A DNA stretch of 64,000 bases from Owenia fusiformis (lineage: Eukaryota; Annelida; Polychaeta; Sabellida; Oweniidae). The translations under genes were made by a program, and so were the position numbers. The notes below the pieces were generated by a model, which saw only the letters and a program-made list of their open reading frames with translations, had not been told where the DNA came from and searched no databases. This document shows, one piece after another, positions 11,222 through 21,787 of this stretch (position 1 is its first letter; each line of letters starts with the position of its first letter). The stretch covers positions 18,891,754 through 18,955,753 of the forward strand of contig CAIIXF020000011.1 in assembly GCA_903813345.2 (NCBI GenBank), given 5' to 3'.

Positions 11222-12892
11222 GTGGTAATTTACATAAATATCTCCCATGATGCATCGCTTTGGAAGGGACAAATTTTCATTGGCCCGCCGAACGAGTCGA
11301 TTACTCTGAACGTTTCTCAGCTTCTGATCTTCCATCAGCCCTCAAGCATAGTTATATAATCCAATCTATTCAATAATCAGAAAGATAATCGGAGATTCAA
11401 AGTAACACTATTTATATTTTTCGATCTTCGATGGCGTCTGAGCAATTTCTGGGATATCAGTGACGTCACTGGAATTGGACGGCATTTTCAACTACAGATT
11501 TCTTCGGATTTGGGGATTATAGCTCAAAAAGCTTTGTCATGTATCTTAATTACATACATACCTATCGTTTGTGCAAATAAAACTCTACATAAATGTTTAA
11601 TAGAGCCGCAGTACGGCATTGAAAATAGCACCCCTGTGTAATCCAATGGGAAAGAACCCGGATGTAGACGAAGTTGTACCATACATGAGAGCTCTTCAAA
11701 CGAGAGGTAGCTAAACTGAACGAAATTAAACGTTATCGCGTATTGGTATATTACACTGGAGTGTCTCGTCTACACGGTGGACGGGTTAGAGAAATACGAC
11801 GATGCTGACTGGATATATGGTTATGCAAAGAGAAGTACATGGGGAGGTGAGTTACATGTACACACTGTAATTCTATTGTAATGGGCAATTTGCTCACTGA
11901 AATCAAGAACAACTCGTGATTTCATGGTTTCTATCCAGGCCCCGCTGACAACGCGAGCAACTAGCTCATGTTAGAAGCCTTGAGAGATATGATAAAATTG
12001 AAATATAAACGTTTCTATGGAACTTTAGTGAGTGAAACTCAGTACAACTTTATTTCATAGTACAATGGCTATTTCAATTGCAGGACAACGACGTTTTTTA
12101 AACTATATCTATATTTTATCATATCTCTCAAGGCCCCGCTTCTAACATGAGCTCATTGCTCGCGATATAAGCGGGAGCTTGCTCGCGATATACGGTGCCT
12201 GGATTGTCACCGTGGATTTGTAGTCAGATAATGTTTTATTTAAAATGAGCAATAGGTGATCCGTTGACATGCACTGTTGCATAGTGGACCATATTTATGG
12301 CGACTGGATCCTGATCAAGGATGATAGATGGATTTTGATTGCAGGTGCTGGAGTTTTCATGTGAGGGCTCCGGGAGGTACATACTATAAGTTATTGAATA
12401 ATTTGAAGTGCAATACAGGATATATTGTGAAATTCGACTAATGTATTGGTGCGAGACGAAATTGAGTGGCAATACAGAATATCGAGAGCACAATGAATCC
12501 TGTATTGCATATACGATGAAGTTTATTATAGTGACTGGATCCTGATGAAGTATGATAGGTGGATTTTGATTTCAGGTGCTGGAGTTTTTCATGTGAGGGG
12601 TCAAGGAGGTACATACACTATACCTGATCCAACCGTCGCTGAATCCGTATGTACCAATAACTACAACGCCAAGTCACTTGCAACCCGTGACCAGCTAGCT
12701 GAAATGATTCCAAATGGGTTCCACGTTTGTGCTTGTGGATGGATAGCAGATGGATCATCTGTTATTCCGTTGAATTACACACATAGCGCTTGTGGGAATA
12801 GCGTTGGTGTCAATACATGTATTTCCTCGGGTGGATCATTACTAACTTGGGGGGCAGATGGCCAGAACGCTTATTGTTACACAGATTTCTAG
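10979..12892 (+). CDS. PAN-Link secreted protein, copy 1, first exon split by an insertion
   Basis: This is a paralogue of the intact - strand gene at 16926-20007. It encodes a signal peptide, a PAN/Apple-like module and a C-terminal Link (hyaluronan-binding type) domain. The start ATG at 10979 lies in AACGCAGCATG, conserved in copy 2. A ~555-base insertion breaks the PAN exon at 11196-11750. If only the ancestral two-exon structure is used, the reading frame ends in the insertion and the gene is dead. A spliced alternative exists: donor after 11221 (TTCAG/GTGGTA) and acceptor before 11762 (CTGGAG/TGTCTC) keep the frame. With 11762-11846 and 12576-12892 this gives 645 nt, 214 residues. It may therefore be a live gene with a new intron or a pseudogene. 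AATAAA follows at 13002. Confidence 0.55.
11196..11750. mobile_element. Insertion splitting the PAN exon of copy 1
   Basis: Copy 2 reads straight through AATCCCGTTACACTGG where copy 1 has ~555 extra bases. The edges are imperfect inverted repeats: TACTCCTATTCGCGATAA on the left, and TATACCAATACGCGATAA when the right edge is read inward. Target duplication is not clear. It has no coding content of its own. Confidence 0.65.
11762..11846 (+). CDS. Copy 1 exon 1b: second half of PAN module
   Basis: It encodes CLVYTVDGLEKYDDADWIYG and YAKRSTWG, matching copy 2. The donor used in copies 2 and 3 (AGAGAG/GTATG) is mutated here to AGAGAAGTACATG. A GAG/GTGAGT donor 14 bases on keeps phase 1 and would add four residues (S-T-W-G) before the Link exon. 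The acceptor at 11760-11761 lacks a good pyrimidine tract. Confidence 0.5.
11939..12178. mobile_element. Hairpin MITE in the intron of copy 1
   Basis: Inverted arms of ~65 bases share GAGCTCATGTTAGAAGC-like and CTTGAGAGATATGATAAAAT blocks (11939-12010 and 12108-12178). The loop is ~100 bases with no ORF. No target duplication was identified. Confidence 0.65.
12294..12391 (+). pseudogene. Partial duplicate of the Link exon start
   Basis: This matches 12532-12627: GACTGGATCCTGAT, the intron end TTTTGATTGCAG, then GTGCTGGAGTTTTCATGTGAG. It has lost one T in the coding part, which shifts the frame, and similarity ends after about 40 coding bases. A local tandem duplication just upstream of the real acceptor could act as a decoy splice site. 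Confidence 0.75.
12576..12892 (+). CDS. Copy 1 exon 2: Link domain
   Basis: The acceptor TTTTGATTTCAG precedes the exon, which starts in phase 1. It encodes AGVFHVRGQGGTYTI, then ESVC, LATRDQLAEM, CACGWIADGSS, a Cys at SAC, and NAYCYTDF before TAG (12890-12892). The spacing of the Cys residues and GW-ADG fits the Link (Xlink) family, whose members bind hyaluronan; binding here is inferred. Two extra Cys (CAC, NTC) could form a further disulphide. Confidence 0.8.
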
Positions 12893-13001
12893 GATAGACC
12901 TAGATACCATCCTTACATTTGTAAGAACACATAAGAGGGGCCAGAGAAGGGTAGGCGGGGCAACCTTTAGAGTTTACATGATGAATAATAGTTATACATC
13001 A

Positions 13002-13007
13002 AATAAA
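13002..13007 (+). promoter_or_regulatory. Polyadenylation signal AATAAA for copy 1
   Basis: AATAAA lies 110 bases after the stop codon, with a second ATAAA 15 bases on. It is the nearest candidate 3' end for copy 1. Confidence 0.5.
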
Positions 13008-13277
13008 CACTTTTTGGTGAATAAAAACTTGATATGGTAAAAGTTTAATGTTGTCAGTTTATATTTGATCAAGTAAGAAAGAGATATGACTTCACAATGT
13101 GTATAGTTCATCTGAGAGGGATATCCCACTAGAATCTCAATAAATAATGTCTGCAGTGAACACCTCCCTAGCCACATACCCAAAGATGGCTTAAAGAATG
13201 TGTACCACAAGTGGATCGTCAGACAGCAACAGTCCGTTGATGCTAAGTATCCCTACTTTAAGCACCTCATGAAGTCA

Positions 13278-13472
13278 GTCCTCTGGCCAGCTTTTGTCAA
13301 GTGGGGGGCTCATTTTTCAAACAAAATCCAGGGATGTTCACATTTCACAATCTGGGCCAAAATCAATTGAAAATGCTCAGAATAGTGAAAAAACTCCATG
13401 ATTTTGAAAACATTTTTGGCAAAGGGGGTTCGTTCAAACCAGCTAACCCTTCCTCCCTGGTTATGGGCCTTT
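13278..13472. mobile_element. MITE of the GGCCCGTAGCCAG family
   Basis: The ends are degenerate CTGGCCAGCTTTT and CCCTGGTTATGGGCC, with internal TCCAGGGATGTTCACATTT and AAAATGCTCAGAAT blocks. Other copies in the window: 29514-29665, 38935-39101, 45005-45180, 55528-55722, and part at 59605-59745. Confidence 0.55.
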
Positions 13473-13936
13473 AAAGTGAAGATGGATCAGGAAGAGACTC
13501 TAAAAATGATTATTTGAAATAACTGTAAGCTTACTGCATATCCCAAGAGTTAAACAGTAATATGTTATATTGCTTCAAACACAAAATGTCTTAAAAGTGT
13601 ATTTTTGGAATTTTTTCCCTGGAACTCTGCGGCTACCATAGTAACCATATCTTTGTCAAAACTGAACTGATTGTTAGGACCCTTTTAATAGTATAGGGTT
13701 AGATATATTCTTATGTTGTGAAAGTTTCATGCAGAAAAGGCTAGAAAACAAAAGTTATGGCAAAAATTACAAAATTTACTAGGAGCCAAAAGGCGTCCAT
13801 ATTTTCATTTTGATATATCCTTTTAGAAAGTCTATTGATTTCAATAACACTTCGCAGGGAATGCAGCAATACAATCTATTCTACAATCTATCCCCAGATA
13901 GTTAATAGGCCTAAGTGTATCTTTACGGGTATTTAA

Positions 13937-14200
13937 AGGGTTACGTGTACCTTCCCGTATTGATACAAAATGGCGACTCCAGACGAGTCCACTGGATCCG
14001 TCGATTTAGGGGAGTTCGGTATATTCCAGTTTATTCAAGTCATGTTCACGAAGACAAATCAATGCATGGAAAAGTTTACAATCTGTAAATACTGAGAGGG
14101 TGACTTATCCAAAGGATGCATGAACAAATATAAATCCTTGTATTTATACAAAACGTTTTGTTTCATTAATAAGACTTATACTTTGTGGGTAATTAAAGAT
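13937..14200 (+). mobile_element. Truncated TTAA-target element, third copy
   Basis: TTAA at 13933-13936 is followed by AGGGTTACGTGTACCTTCCC. Sequence to about 14200 aligns with the left part of the elements at 18700 and 23341, including ATAAATCCTTGTAT and TTTTGTTTCATT. No right terminus is found. It is more diverged than the other two. Confidence 0.55.
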
Positions 14201-14224
14201 ATTTTTCCATTAAAATGTCCAAAA

Positions 14225-14482
14225 TGAATCCTCCAACGAGGATCCGGGATATGTATAGAGGTTATTTACTGGGGGCATTCAATATGGGTTTTATTCCGAG
14301 GGATAATATGATATTATCCGACGGCCTGAGGGTATGGGATATTCCCTGTATCCAAAACCTCCCAGTGCATAACCCCTATATCGTGCACATCGAGAGGGAT
14401 TACTAGAGTTTATGTAGCAGGGGTAGAAATTAATATGAATCGAGGGAACGTACAAAGTGAGCCAAAAAGGTAACCCAAACAA
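14225..14482. repeat. Fragment related to the hairpin at 26895
   Basis: GATATTCCCTGTATCCAAAA followed by CCTCCCAGTGCATAACC matches the repeat at 26985-27030. AGAGGTTATTTACTGGGGG near 14256 is the same block reversed. ORFs on both strands are by-products of the inverted layout. Confidence 0.4.
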
Positions 14483-15069
14483 ATGTTAATAACTCAGTGA
14501 ATCAACAAGGGTTTTAAGTCATGTTGTGTAAAATAAAACATTGTTCAATATTTTTTCATTCTTGAAGGTACCACCCATTTGTCAACAACAACAACAACAA
14601 CCCATTTGTCTATTTTCGATGGTTACGATTTTATGGCCATTTTACAAAACATGCTGTAAAATATTGGTGTCGTATCTGGAGACAAACTGGTTATCTGGAG
14701 AAGGATATGGTCTATATCTATCCCAACTAGTAAATAATGGAGTTATCCCATGATCACAGATCTCACAACAAAGTAGAATAATTCAATACTTGACATATCC
14801 GTTCTCTTTTGACATTTTGATCTATTTCTTTTGTTTGTGATTTTAACATGTAATATTTACTATAGTATAGGTTTAATTGTAAATAAATAATTTGAGTATT
14901 TCGCCAAGGTTCCAAAATTCTGAATAGATGTATAATAGAGGTTATATTTGTCATATTTCCAAATATTTCGAAAGGCATTTCACTTACTTACTTTCCATAT
15001 TTTTTCACTTTTGGACATATCAAGAAATAAATTCTTTACTTAAACCGATGTACAAAGAAGTTGAAAACT
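14483..15069. other. Unannotated intergenic sequence
   Basis: It holds a short (CAA)n run near 14585-14602 and otherwise nothing I recognise. Confidence 0.4.
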
Positions 15070-15480
15070 AAGTAAATATTTTGGAAAAGCATGTGGGAAA
15101 TACAATGAAGATGTGTACCAATAATGTATGAACAATATCAATTCTTAATGCCTATCAATTTTGCCTTAATAATATTTTATGTCATTTGATTCCATATATT
15201 AGAGGTGTCAAGTATTAACCGGTTAACCGGTTAACCGCCGATAATGTGGTATATACCCAAAGCAAAAGCTATTAAAGGAATTGAATAACTGACAGAAAAG
15301 GGTTGTTTCACTTTATAAAATAAATTTATTGAGGGATGACAAAACAAGTCAATTACAAGCATGTATACAATTATATTAATAGAATCCTTTTTTATAAAAA
15401 TCAGTCTGAAGGAGTCATATACTCTTCTAATTCATTATAGCATCATTATTGGTACCCCTAATTGTTACTGTTGCAAAACA
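15070..15480 (+). repeat. Dispersed repeat, copy b
   Basis: This is the direct-orientation partner of 7790-8145. It is longer because of ~55 bases at about 15202-15255 that include a tandem AACCGGTTAACCGGTTAACC, probably a later insertion. Confidence 0.6.
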
Positions 15481-15501
15481 AATTAATGTAGATCTAATAA
15501 A

Positions 15502-15681
15502 ACATTTAGATTAATTGGATATCATACATTAAGTCAATGTCGTGTAACAGACAAATATTGACGCCTATTGTGTCATGAACCGCACAGGGACACATTTAGA
15601 TTAATTGAATATCATATATTACGCCAAAAGTCGTGTAACTGGCAAATATTGAAGCCTTGTGTCATTAACCGCATATGGACA
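15502..15681 (+). repeat. Two tandem ~90-bp units
   Basis: ACATTTAGATTAATTGGATA at 15502 recurs with one change at 15592. Both units continue through GTCGTGTAAC, GGCAAATATTGA-like and GTGTCAT blocks. Confidence 0.7.
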
Positions 15682-16925
15682 GAATCACAAATCTAGCAAA
15701 AATCAATTTTGTAAAAGATGAAAAATATTTTCTGATGTCTTTCTATTCGAACGATGGCTGTATATACGAGGGTTGTCCCAGAAATTTCTTTCTTTAATAT
15801 TCTTCAATACAGCTGAAATTTGATGTATATAACAATTGAAGTTTTATCTGTTACATCCTGAAGTTTCAGCATTATACATTAATATTAAGTCTTAATTTGG
15901 TTGCTATAGCAACACATGGGAAGGGGTGGGTGGGGCAGGTACAATTTTTCTAATCATGAAAAGCTCCAAAATGTTATTTTATTAATATTTCTTTCTTTTA
16001 AATGATCAGAATGTTTGGGAAATCGTTAAATTTATTCAGCATGATGTTAACCAAGTACAAATAATGACATTTAGCATTGTGATGTCATAATACTACAGTT
16101 CAATAGTCACAAATTCAAATTCAGTCGAGGAATTGCAGAAATGGCTGCAATTCTCCAAAGGCCAAAATTTGAGAAAATGTGAAATGAGACACTGTGCAAT
16201 ATACATCCATTAAATCTAGGATGTGCTTTTAGTGTAATTTAGTATCTTAAAATGTATGTTTGAGCACACAAAATGGTATCTGTTGATTAATTATTTCATG
16301 TTTTCAATTTTTTATTCCTTTTGACGTGACAATAACCTGCCCCAGGGTCAGCCGTAGGCTAGCTCCAAGCCTCTGTGACCCCCCCCCCCCTACTTGTCTA
16401 AACACATTCTCACACTTGTGGGGAGATGTGTAAGGGGGGGGGGGAGGTCACAAGAGCTGGAATTTTGACGCCCAGATCGATAAATAGCAAGGTTGTTAAG
16501 CCACGATGATACCATGAGCACATGCTTTGAAGATCCGCGTTGTTTGAACCTACCGCCGAGCTCACTTATACATCAAGACCCGTTACACAGCCATGACACC
16601 GCCGAGCAAGCTCATCGCTGCTTTACCCCCGTGAATAGGGCCTATGTCCCTAAGTTATTTATCTTGACCTCCGTTTGATAAAGTAGGCTAGAGGTTAGCT
16701 GGTCAGTGTTTGAAGGCGGTGAGGGCTTCCTTCCAATGATTTGGCTTTCACATCTACCTCTCTCATATTCTAATATAGCAATAACCTCATTTCAAAGGGC
16801 AAATCACTATGCCCAAGCACTATGCCTCCACCTATTGCTGAAGATACTTATACCCAGAGAAAAGACCTCGCAAGGTGCGGTGATAATAATGTTTGGATGT
16901 ACCCCCATGCCTTTTCTAATAACAC
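15681..16925. other. Intergenic sequence with a mariner-like end and G/C runs
   Basis: TACGAGGGTTGTCCCAGAAA at about 15767 resembles mariner terminal repeats, but no partner end is visible. A C-run at 16380 and a G-run at 16434 are inverted relative to each other. I see no gene. Confidence 0.4.
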
Positions 16926-17251
16926 TTAGAAATCTGTATAACAAAAAGCATCCTGGCCATTTGGTGCATACCCTGGTAATGGTCCACCTGGGGAAACACA
17001 ATTTATGACACCAGGTGGCACGTCATTGTCCATACAATTATTTGTTGTGTAGTTCAACGGAATAACCGATGATCCATCTGCTATCCATCCACATCTGCAC
17101 AAGAAGAATCCATTTGCAACCATTTCAGCCAGCTGGTCACGGGTTGCAAGCGACTTGGCGTTGTAGCTGTTGGTACATACGGATTCAGCGACGGTTGGAT
17201 CAGCTATGCTGTATTTACCCCAGGGACCATTCACATGAAAAACACCAGCAC
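16926..17251 (-). CDS. Copy 2 exon 2: Link domain
   Basis: The acceptor TGTGATTTCAG is followed by GTGCTGGTGTTTTTCATGTG. Cysteines occur at ESVC, FLCRCGW, NNC, INC and FCY. The exon ends at TAG (16926-16928). It starts in phase 1, matching the end of exon 1. Confidence 0.85.
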
Positions 17252-20007
17252 CTGAAATCACATATTGCTATACAAAGCGAACTTTCTCTTGGACAGATAT
17301 TTTCAAATGATGAAAACAATTTACATTCTTTATTAAAGCAATTAAGAAAATATCTTGCAGGGTTCATGAACTATCCTTATACAGTTGTGTAATGATTGAG
17401 CGTGGTTGCTGAAAATGCAAGAAAAGTGGAAGGCGCTTTGTATCAGCACGCATCTACTTTCGGGGTCATACACAATAAATTCTGGTTTATCAGTCTCTCT
17501 ATATCTAAAGCTGTATTCCATGGGATTATTATAGACGCTGTGGTTTCCACAATGAGCGATGATCTTAATGATCTCAAAACGATGCTGTAAGAATAACAAA
17601 ACTGTCGAGTAGAAAGAACATAAAAAGCGAGAGTAATTTTTATAAGGATCTAGGGTATTTGCAAAGTGGGGAGAATATCTGAACTTCTAGATAACTTTGG
17701 AGAATTTTTTTCTATAATTCGGGAGATATTGGGATTCGTTAAAAGATTGTGACAGAAAGCAGGCCTTGCTGGGATAAAAAAAACATCGGGGAAAATCAAA
17801 AGGTTCGGGTAGTCTATTGCAAACAATTTCAGACAGTTATATCTTGGATCATGACTATTTTCTGACCATGAAGACAGGTATATCTTATAGATCCTTTCAC
17901 TATCTCAAAGAAAATTATATGCAATAATAATTAAGTCAAACGGACTTGGAGATATTTAACTAGCAAGCAACCCCTCGACACACTTTTTCAAAGATGTTGA
18001 CCTAATTTTCACCAAAAATGCAATCATCTTTATAATGTTTAATGCAAACTATTCTTTATTATGGTGTTTCTAATAGTTCATGAAAGAAAAACTGAATTGC
18101 TCTAAGATAAGTGTTCCCCGTGTTATTTTCCATTGAAAATCTCATGCTATCCATTGATTTCAGTACATTTTGGTCATCCAAATTCAGTATCTTCAAAGTC
18201 CCTGGAGCAATCAACGTTTCCTTTCAGGAAATATCTATGTGTCAAAACACATTCTAATTATGCATTCAAAAATATAATAAAATGTTCAATTTTTGGAAAA
18301 ATTAGGTCAACATTTTTGAAAAAGTATGTTGATTGGTCCATTGCCCCTTTAATATCACTTAGGTCTGATTAACTAAATCATCATTTTATCCACTTTTCTT
18401 GAAAATGACGGATGGGTCTAAAAGATGCACCCATGTTCATGATCAGAAAATATTCAATATTTAAGTTAGAATCGTCTGGAATTGTTTGCGATATTATCTT
18501 ACGTGCTCCTTTCAACAATAATTGAATAGTATCATGTGTACTGGGCTCCCATGTTGTCGTGGAACTAGTTTTCGGGACAAAAATCCAAAATCACCACCTA
18601 AAATTTACCCAGAATGTCCAAAGACTAAGCGTTAACAGCCTTTTATTTCAAAAGCACCCCGAAGATTTCAGATTTATCCATAAAATGGTTTGGCTTTAAA
18701 GGGTTCCGATTAGCATCCCGTATAAAAACAATATGGCGGCTCCAGGCGAATCAACTGGATCAGTCCATTTTTAAGAAATAAGGGGAGTTCTGTAAAATCC
18801 AGTTTATTGAAATTGTCTTTGAGATAAAGTCATCCGTTTATAATGATTTTGAAAACGTTATCCAAAGAGTGATTGCGTTCAAAGAATACATGTACAACAG
18901 CCAATATAAATCCTTGTATTAGAAACCGGTTTGTCTTGCTTTGTTTCATTTGTAGGATAGTTCATATGCCAAGCTGTGTGCTATTACGTTATGAGGAAAT
19001 TTAGATGCCAATTTTTCCTTATTATACACAAATAGAAGATCCTGAAACTTCACCCATAAATGTGGAATTGATTTGTCAAAATAAAAATCACCCTTTTATA
19101 AATGTGTGACGATCTATAATATACTTATGCTATATAACAGTTAGAGGTGTTGACACAACAACCTCGAACCTGTGAACCCTTGAGTATTATTCCGGGATCG
19201 GGCCTTTTATACTAAACGGTGAGCAACACCAGAAACGAGCGTTCGATTTGCTAAACGATATGCGTCACCCTTTAAAGAAGAAAGGAAAAGGAAAAACGAT
19301 TTTACGGACAAGATTTCAGGACGGACAATGCAAAAGGGCTACCTTCAAATTTACCCAAAATGCTTTATAATTGATATTGTGAAAAAAAAGTTGGCCACTC
19401 CTCACCCCCCCCCCCCCATCAAACAATTGAGAAAATTTTGAATTTCATATATTGTCTCAGACAATATATAAAATATATATAGATATATATAGAAAAATGT
19501 TTCTTGGGGACAACCCCTTGCTCCCCTTCTGGCACCCTACCCCATTCATTCTCTTTGACACTTCTGTGGACAGTCTGAAGTTCCATCAGTCACATGTTGA
19601 AAATATACCAAGAAACATCCCAAAGCCACTTAATTGGTGAATCCCATTCTTGTCATAAACCCAATATGATGCGCGCTTCTCCAATGAACAATAGAACTAC
19701 TTTACATACCTCTCTTCGCGTAACCATATACCCAGTTAGCATCGTCGTATTTCTCTAACCCGCCCACCGTGTAGACAAGACACTCCAGTGTAACGGGATT
19801 GTAATTGAACGACAAACACCCGATGGTGTGAATACATCTGACTACGCACTCTGTTGTTTGAACAACATCAAAAAACCTCTCTGTCGCAGTTCCATTTACT
19901 CTTCTCCCAACGCCGCCAATCTTAAAATAGTTTGACTTTACTTGTGCCTGGTCAGTGAAGAAAACTCCGATTCCTATCATAACACAAGTCACAATGATGT
20001 GCTTCAT
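16926..20007 (-). CDS. PAN-Link secreted protein, copy 2 (intact, two exons)
   Basis: Exons 19710-20007 and 16926-17251 join with GT-AG borders in phase 1 to give 624 nt, 207 residues. Residues 1-22 (MKHIIVTCVMIGIGVFF...) are a signal peptide. Residues ~25-98 form a PAN/Apple-like module (TTECVVRCIHTIGCLSFNYN, then LECLVY). Residues ~100-207 form a Link domain (AGVFH, SLATRDQLAEM, GWIADGSS, DAFCYTDF). Link domains bind hyaluronan and PAN domains bind protein or carbohydrate; the ligand here is unknown. NGT in the PAN module and NYT in the Link domain are possible N-glycosylation sites. The protein should be secreted, with no membrane segment after the signal. It faces copy 1 tail-to-tail and lies back-to-back with the copy 3 remnant. 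Confidence 0.85.
17979..18340. mobile_element. Short TIR element in the intron of copy 2
   Basis: CACTTTTTCAAAGATGTTGA at 17979 recurs inverted at about 18295-18335 (AGGTCAACATTTTTGAAAAA). The arms are ~40 bases. A single related end occurs at 8690-8735. No ORF. Confidence 0.55.
18700..19271 (+). mobile_element. 572-bp TTAA-target non-autonomous element
   Basis: TTAA flanks both ends (18696-18699 and 19272-19275). The element starts AGGGTTCCGATTAGCATC and ends GATATGCGTCACCCT. The near-identical copy is 23341-23901 and a truncated one is 13937. It carries no ORF of note. piggyBac- or Kolobok-type transposases use TTAA; neither is shown here. This copy lies in the intron of the - strand PAN-Link gene. 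Confidence 0.8.
19710..20007 (-). CDS. Copy 2 exon 1: signal peptide and PAN module
   Basis: The exon runs from ATG at 20007 to AAGAGAG/GTATGTAAAG, a good donor, in phase 1. Four Cys (TEC, VRC, IGC, LEC) follow the PAN spacing C-x3-C-x5-C-x12-C. Upstream bases CACATTTCTCAAGAACGCAGC resemble those before copy 1's ATG, supporting the start. Confidence 0.85.
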
Positions 20008-20450
20008 GCTGCGTTCTTGAGAAATGTGACTGAAATGATCGAGTTTGTATTGTTTTCCTAAGTTTACTTATTCCATATTTTTAAAAAAATCATCAATGTA
20101 AGTACTAATGGTCTTTCTTTATCTGTCACACATTCGGCCTTGTATGCTTTACTCCTTGGTATTGAGATATAAATGTATAAAGCACAGCGCAAGTTTTCAA
20201 ATTATAAAGTGCTATTTTCAAAAATTTCCTCCATTGTTTCAATTTGAATATTTAGTTTTACACAATTGTGAAATGCATGCTAGTAATTGTAATATGAACC
20301 TACTGTTTACGATGACTGGCCATTCTATATCTAATCTCTGGTGTTCTATATTAAAAAATACAATTTATCATCACTGAACGCCATATTTGCATAATTAATA
20401 ATTAGCTTAAACCACCATTTCTGATATTTCCTATGGGATTATTAATCTAT

Positions 20451-20862
20451 TTAACCATGACGTTAGAGTAAAAAGCCCATTCATTATGCCTTTTTCGATG
20501 ATTATACTAAAACTGTAATGGCCTTCGATTTTTCCATTTTTATTTAGTATCTTGCTTCTTCAAGCTTCGAAGAATTCAAACAAATATTTAACCATGACGT
20601 TAGAGTAAAAAGCCCATTCATTATGCCTTTTTTGATAATTATACTAAAACGGTAATGGCCTTCGATTTTTCCATTTTTATTTAGTATCTTGCTTCTTCAA
20701 GCTTCGAAGAATTCAAACAAATATTTAACCATGACGTTAGAGTAAAAAGCCCATTCATTATGCCTTTTTCGATAATTATACTAAAACTGTAATGGCCTTC
20801 GATTTTTCCATTTTTATTTAGTATATCTTGCTTCTTCAAGCTTCGAAGAATTCAAACATGTC
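20451..20862 (+). repeat. Three tandem 137-bp units
   Basis: TTAACCATGACGTTAGAGTA starts at 20451, 20588 and 20725. Units differ by only a few bases and a TAT insertion in the third. Each ends with TTCAAGCTTCGAAGAATTCA, itself nearly palindromic. The array sits just upstream of the copy 3 exon remnant. Confidence 0.9.
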
Positions 20863-20954
20863 TTGATTTCTTCAAAATTAATCTAACTTTCCTTGTATGC
20901 CTTACGATATTGAGAGTGTATAACTATGTCATTTTGTTAGAACATATTTCCAGA

Positions 20955-21032
20955 TGGAATGTCTTGTTTACACGGTGGACGCGTTAGAGAAATACGACGA
21001 CGCTGACTGGATATATGGTTATGCGGAGAGAG
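20955..21032 (+). pseudogene. PAN-Link copy 3: orphan second half of the PAN exon
   Basis: It encodes ECLVYTVDALEKYDDADWIY followed by GYAER and ends at a normal AGAGAG/GTATGTAAAT donor. No first PAN half lies upstream, where there is a 137-bp tandem array instead, and no Link exon was found downstream to 24 kb. TTTCCAG directly precedes the homologous part, so it could be a stray spliceable exon. The reading frame is intact. Orientation is opposite to copy 2. Confidence 0.75.
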
Positions 21033-21784
21033 GTATGTAAATCATGTACATGTAAAAGTTAAACCCCATGTATAGTCTGTCACTTGACTTTATGAATCCT
21101 TTATGGATCGCTAGCTTTTGCACTTCCGGTTTGTAATGATACTTTTAACATTGTCCCGCACCATCAATGTCTGAAGATTTAATTTATCAAAATCTCATTC
21201 ACACATGTCCCGGTTAAAGATTCTCGCAATCTTTATCCAATCAGCGTTTGCGAGTGTGTCGGCTCACGTATAAAAGGCGAATCCAACTCAAATCCATGCA
21301 GGGGTGTATGAGGTACTCGAATATGAAAGAGCTCGTGAAATCTGAATTTATATGCACATGGTCAATGTTTACACATGTTTGGAGTTATTGAAGAAAATGT
21401 GATATGGGTGTGGTTCCGGATTTGAAGTCATTGCTGGAAAATATGATTTTAATACGTGAAATTATATCTATAAATACAGCACTAAAAATAACAGTACACT
21501 ATATACATGTATGATTGTGTCCAGAAATGTTTGAAACCCTTACGGAAAATTCTGTCTACATTTTGTCACCATTGCTCTTTCTTCCCGCATTCTAGTGCTG
21601 TTTGAATGAATATATTAATTAATGTATTTCTAACTAAAATATATCACTTTTTTTATAAACCACAAACATTTAGATCATAAAAAATTATTCAATACTTGAG
21701 TGAGCACGATATGCAAGGGTTACTAAGTTGACACAGTAAATGACCACTGATATTGTGTTAGTCCATGCACACATCGTATTCTGC
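21033..21784. other. Unannotated intergenic sequence
   Basis: No gene or repeat is recognised between the orphan exon and the next MITE. Confidence 0.4.
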
Positions 21785-21787
21785 TAA

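Noticed and set aside
10931-11359. A single 142-codon gene read through without splicing
   Set aside because: The last third is inserted sequence, and homology with copy 2 shows the real start at 10979 and a continuation at 11762.
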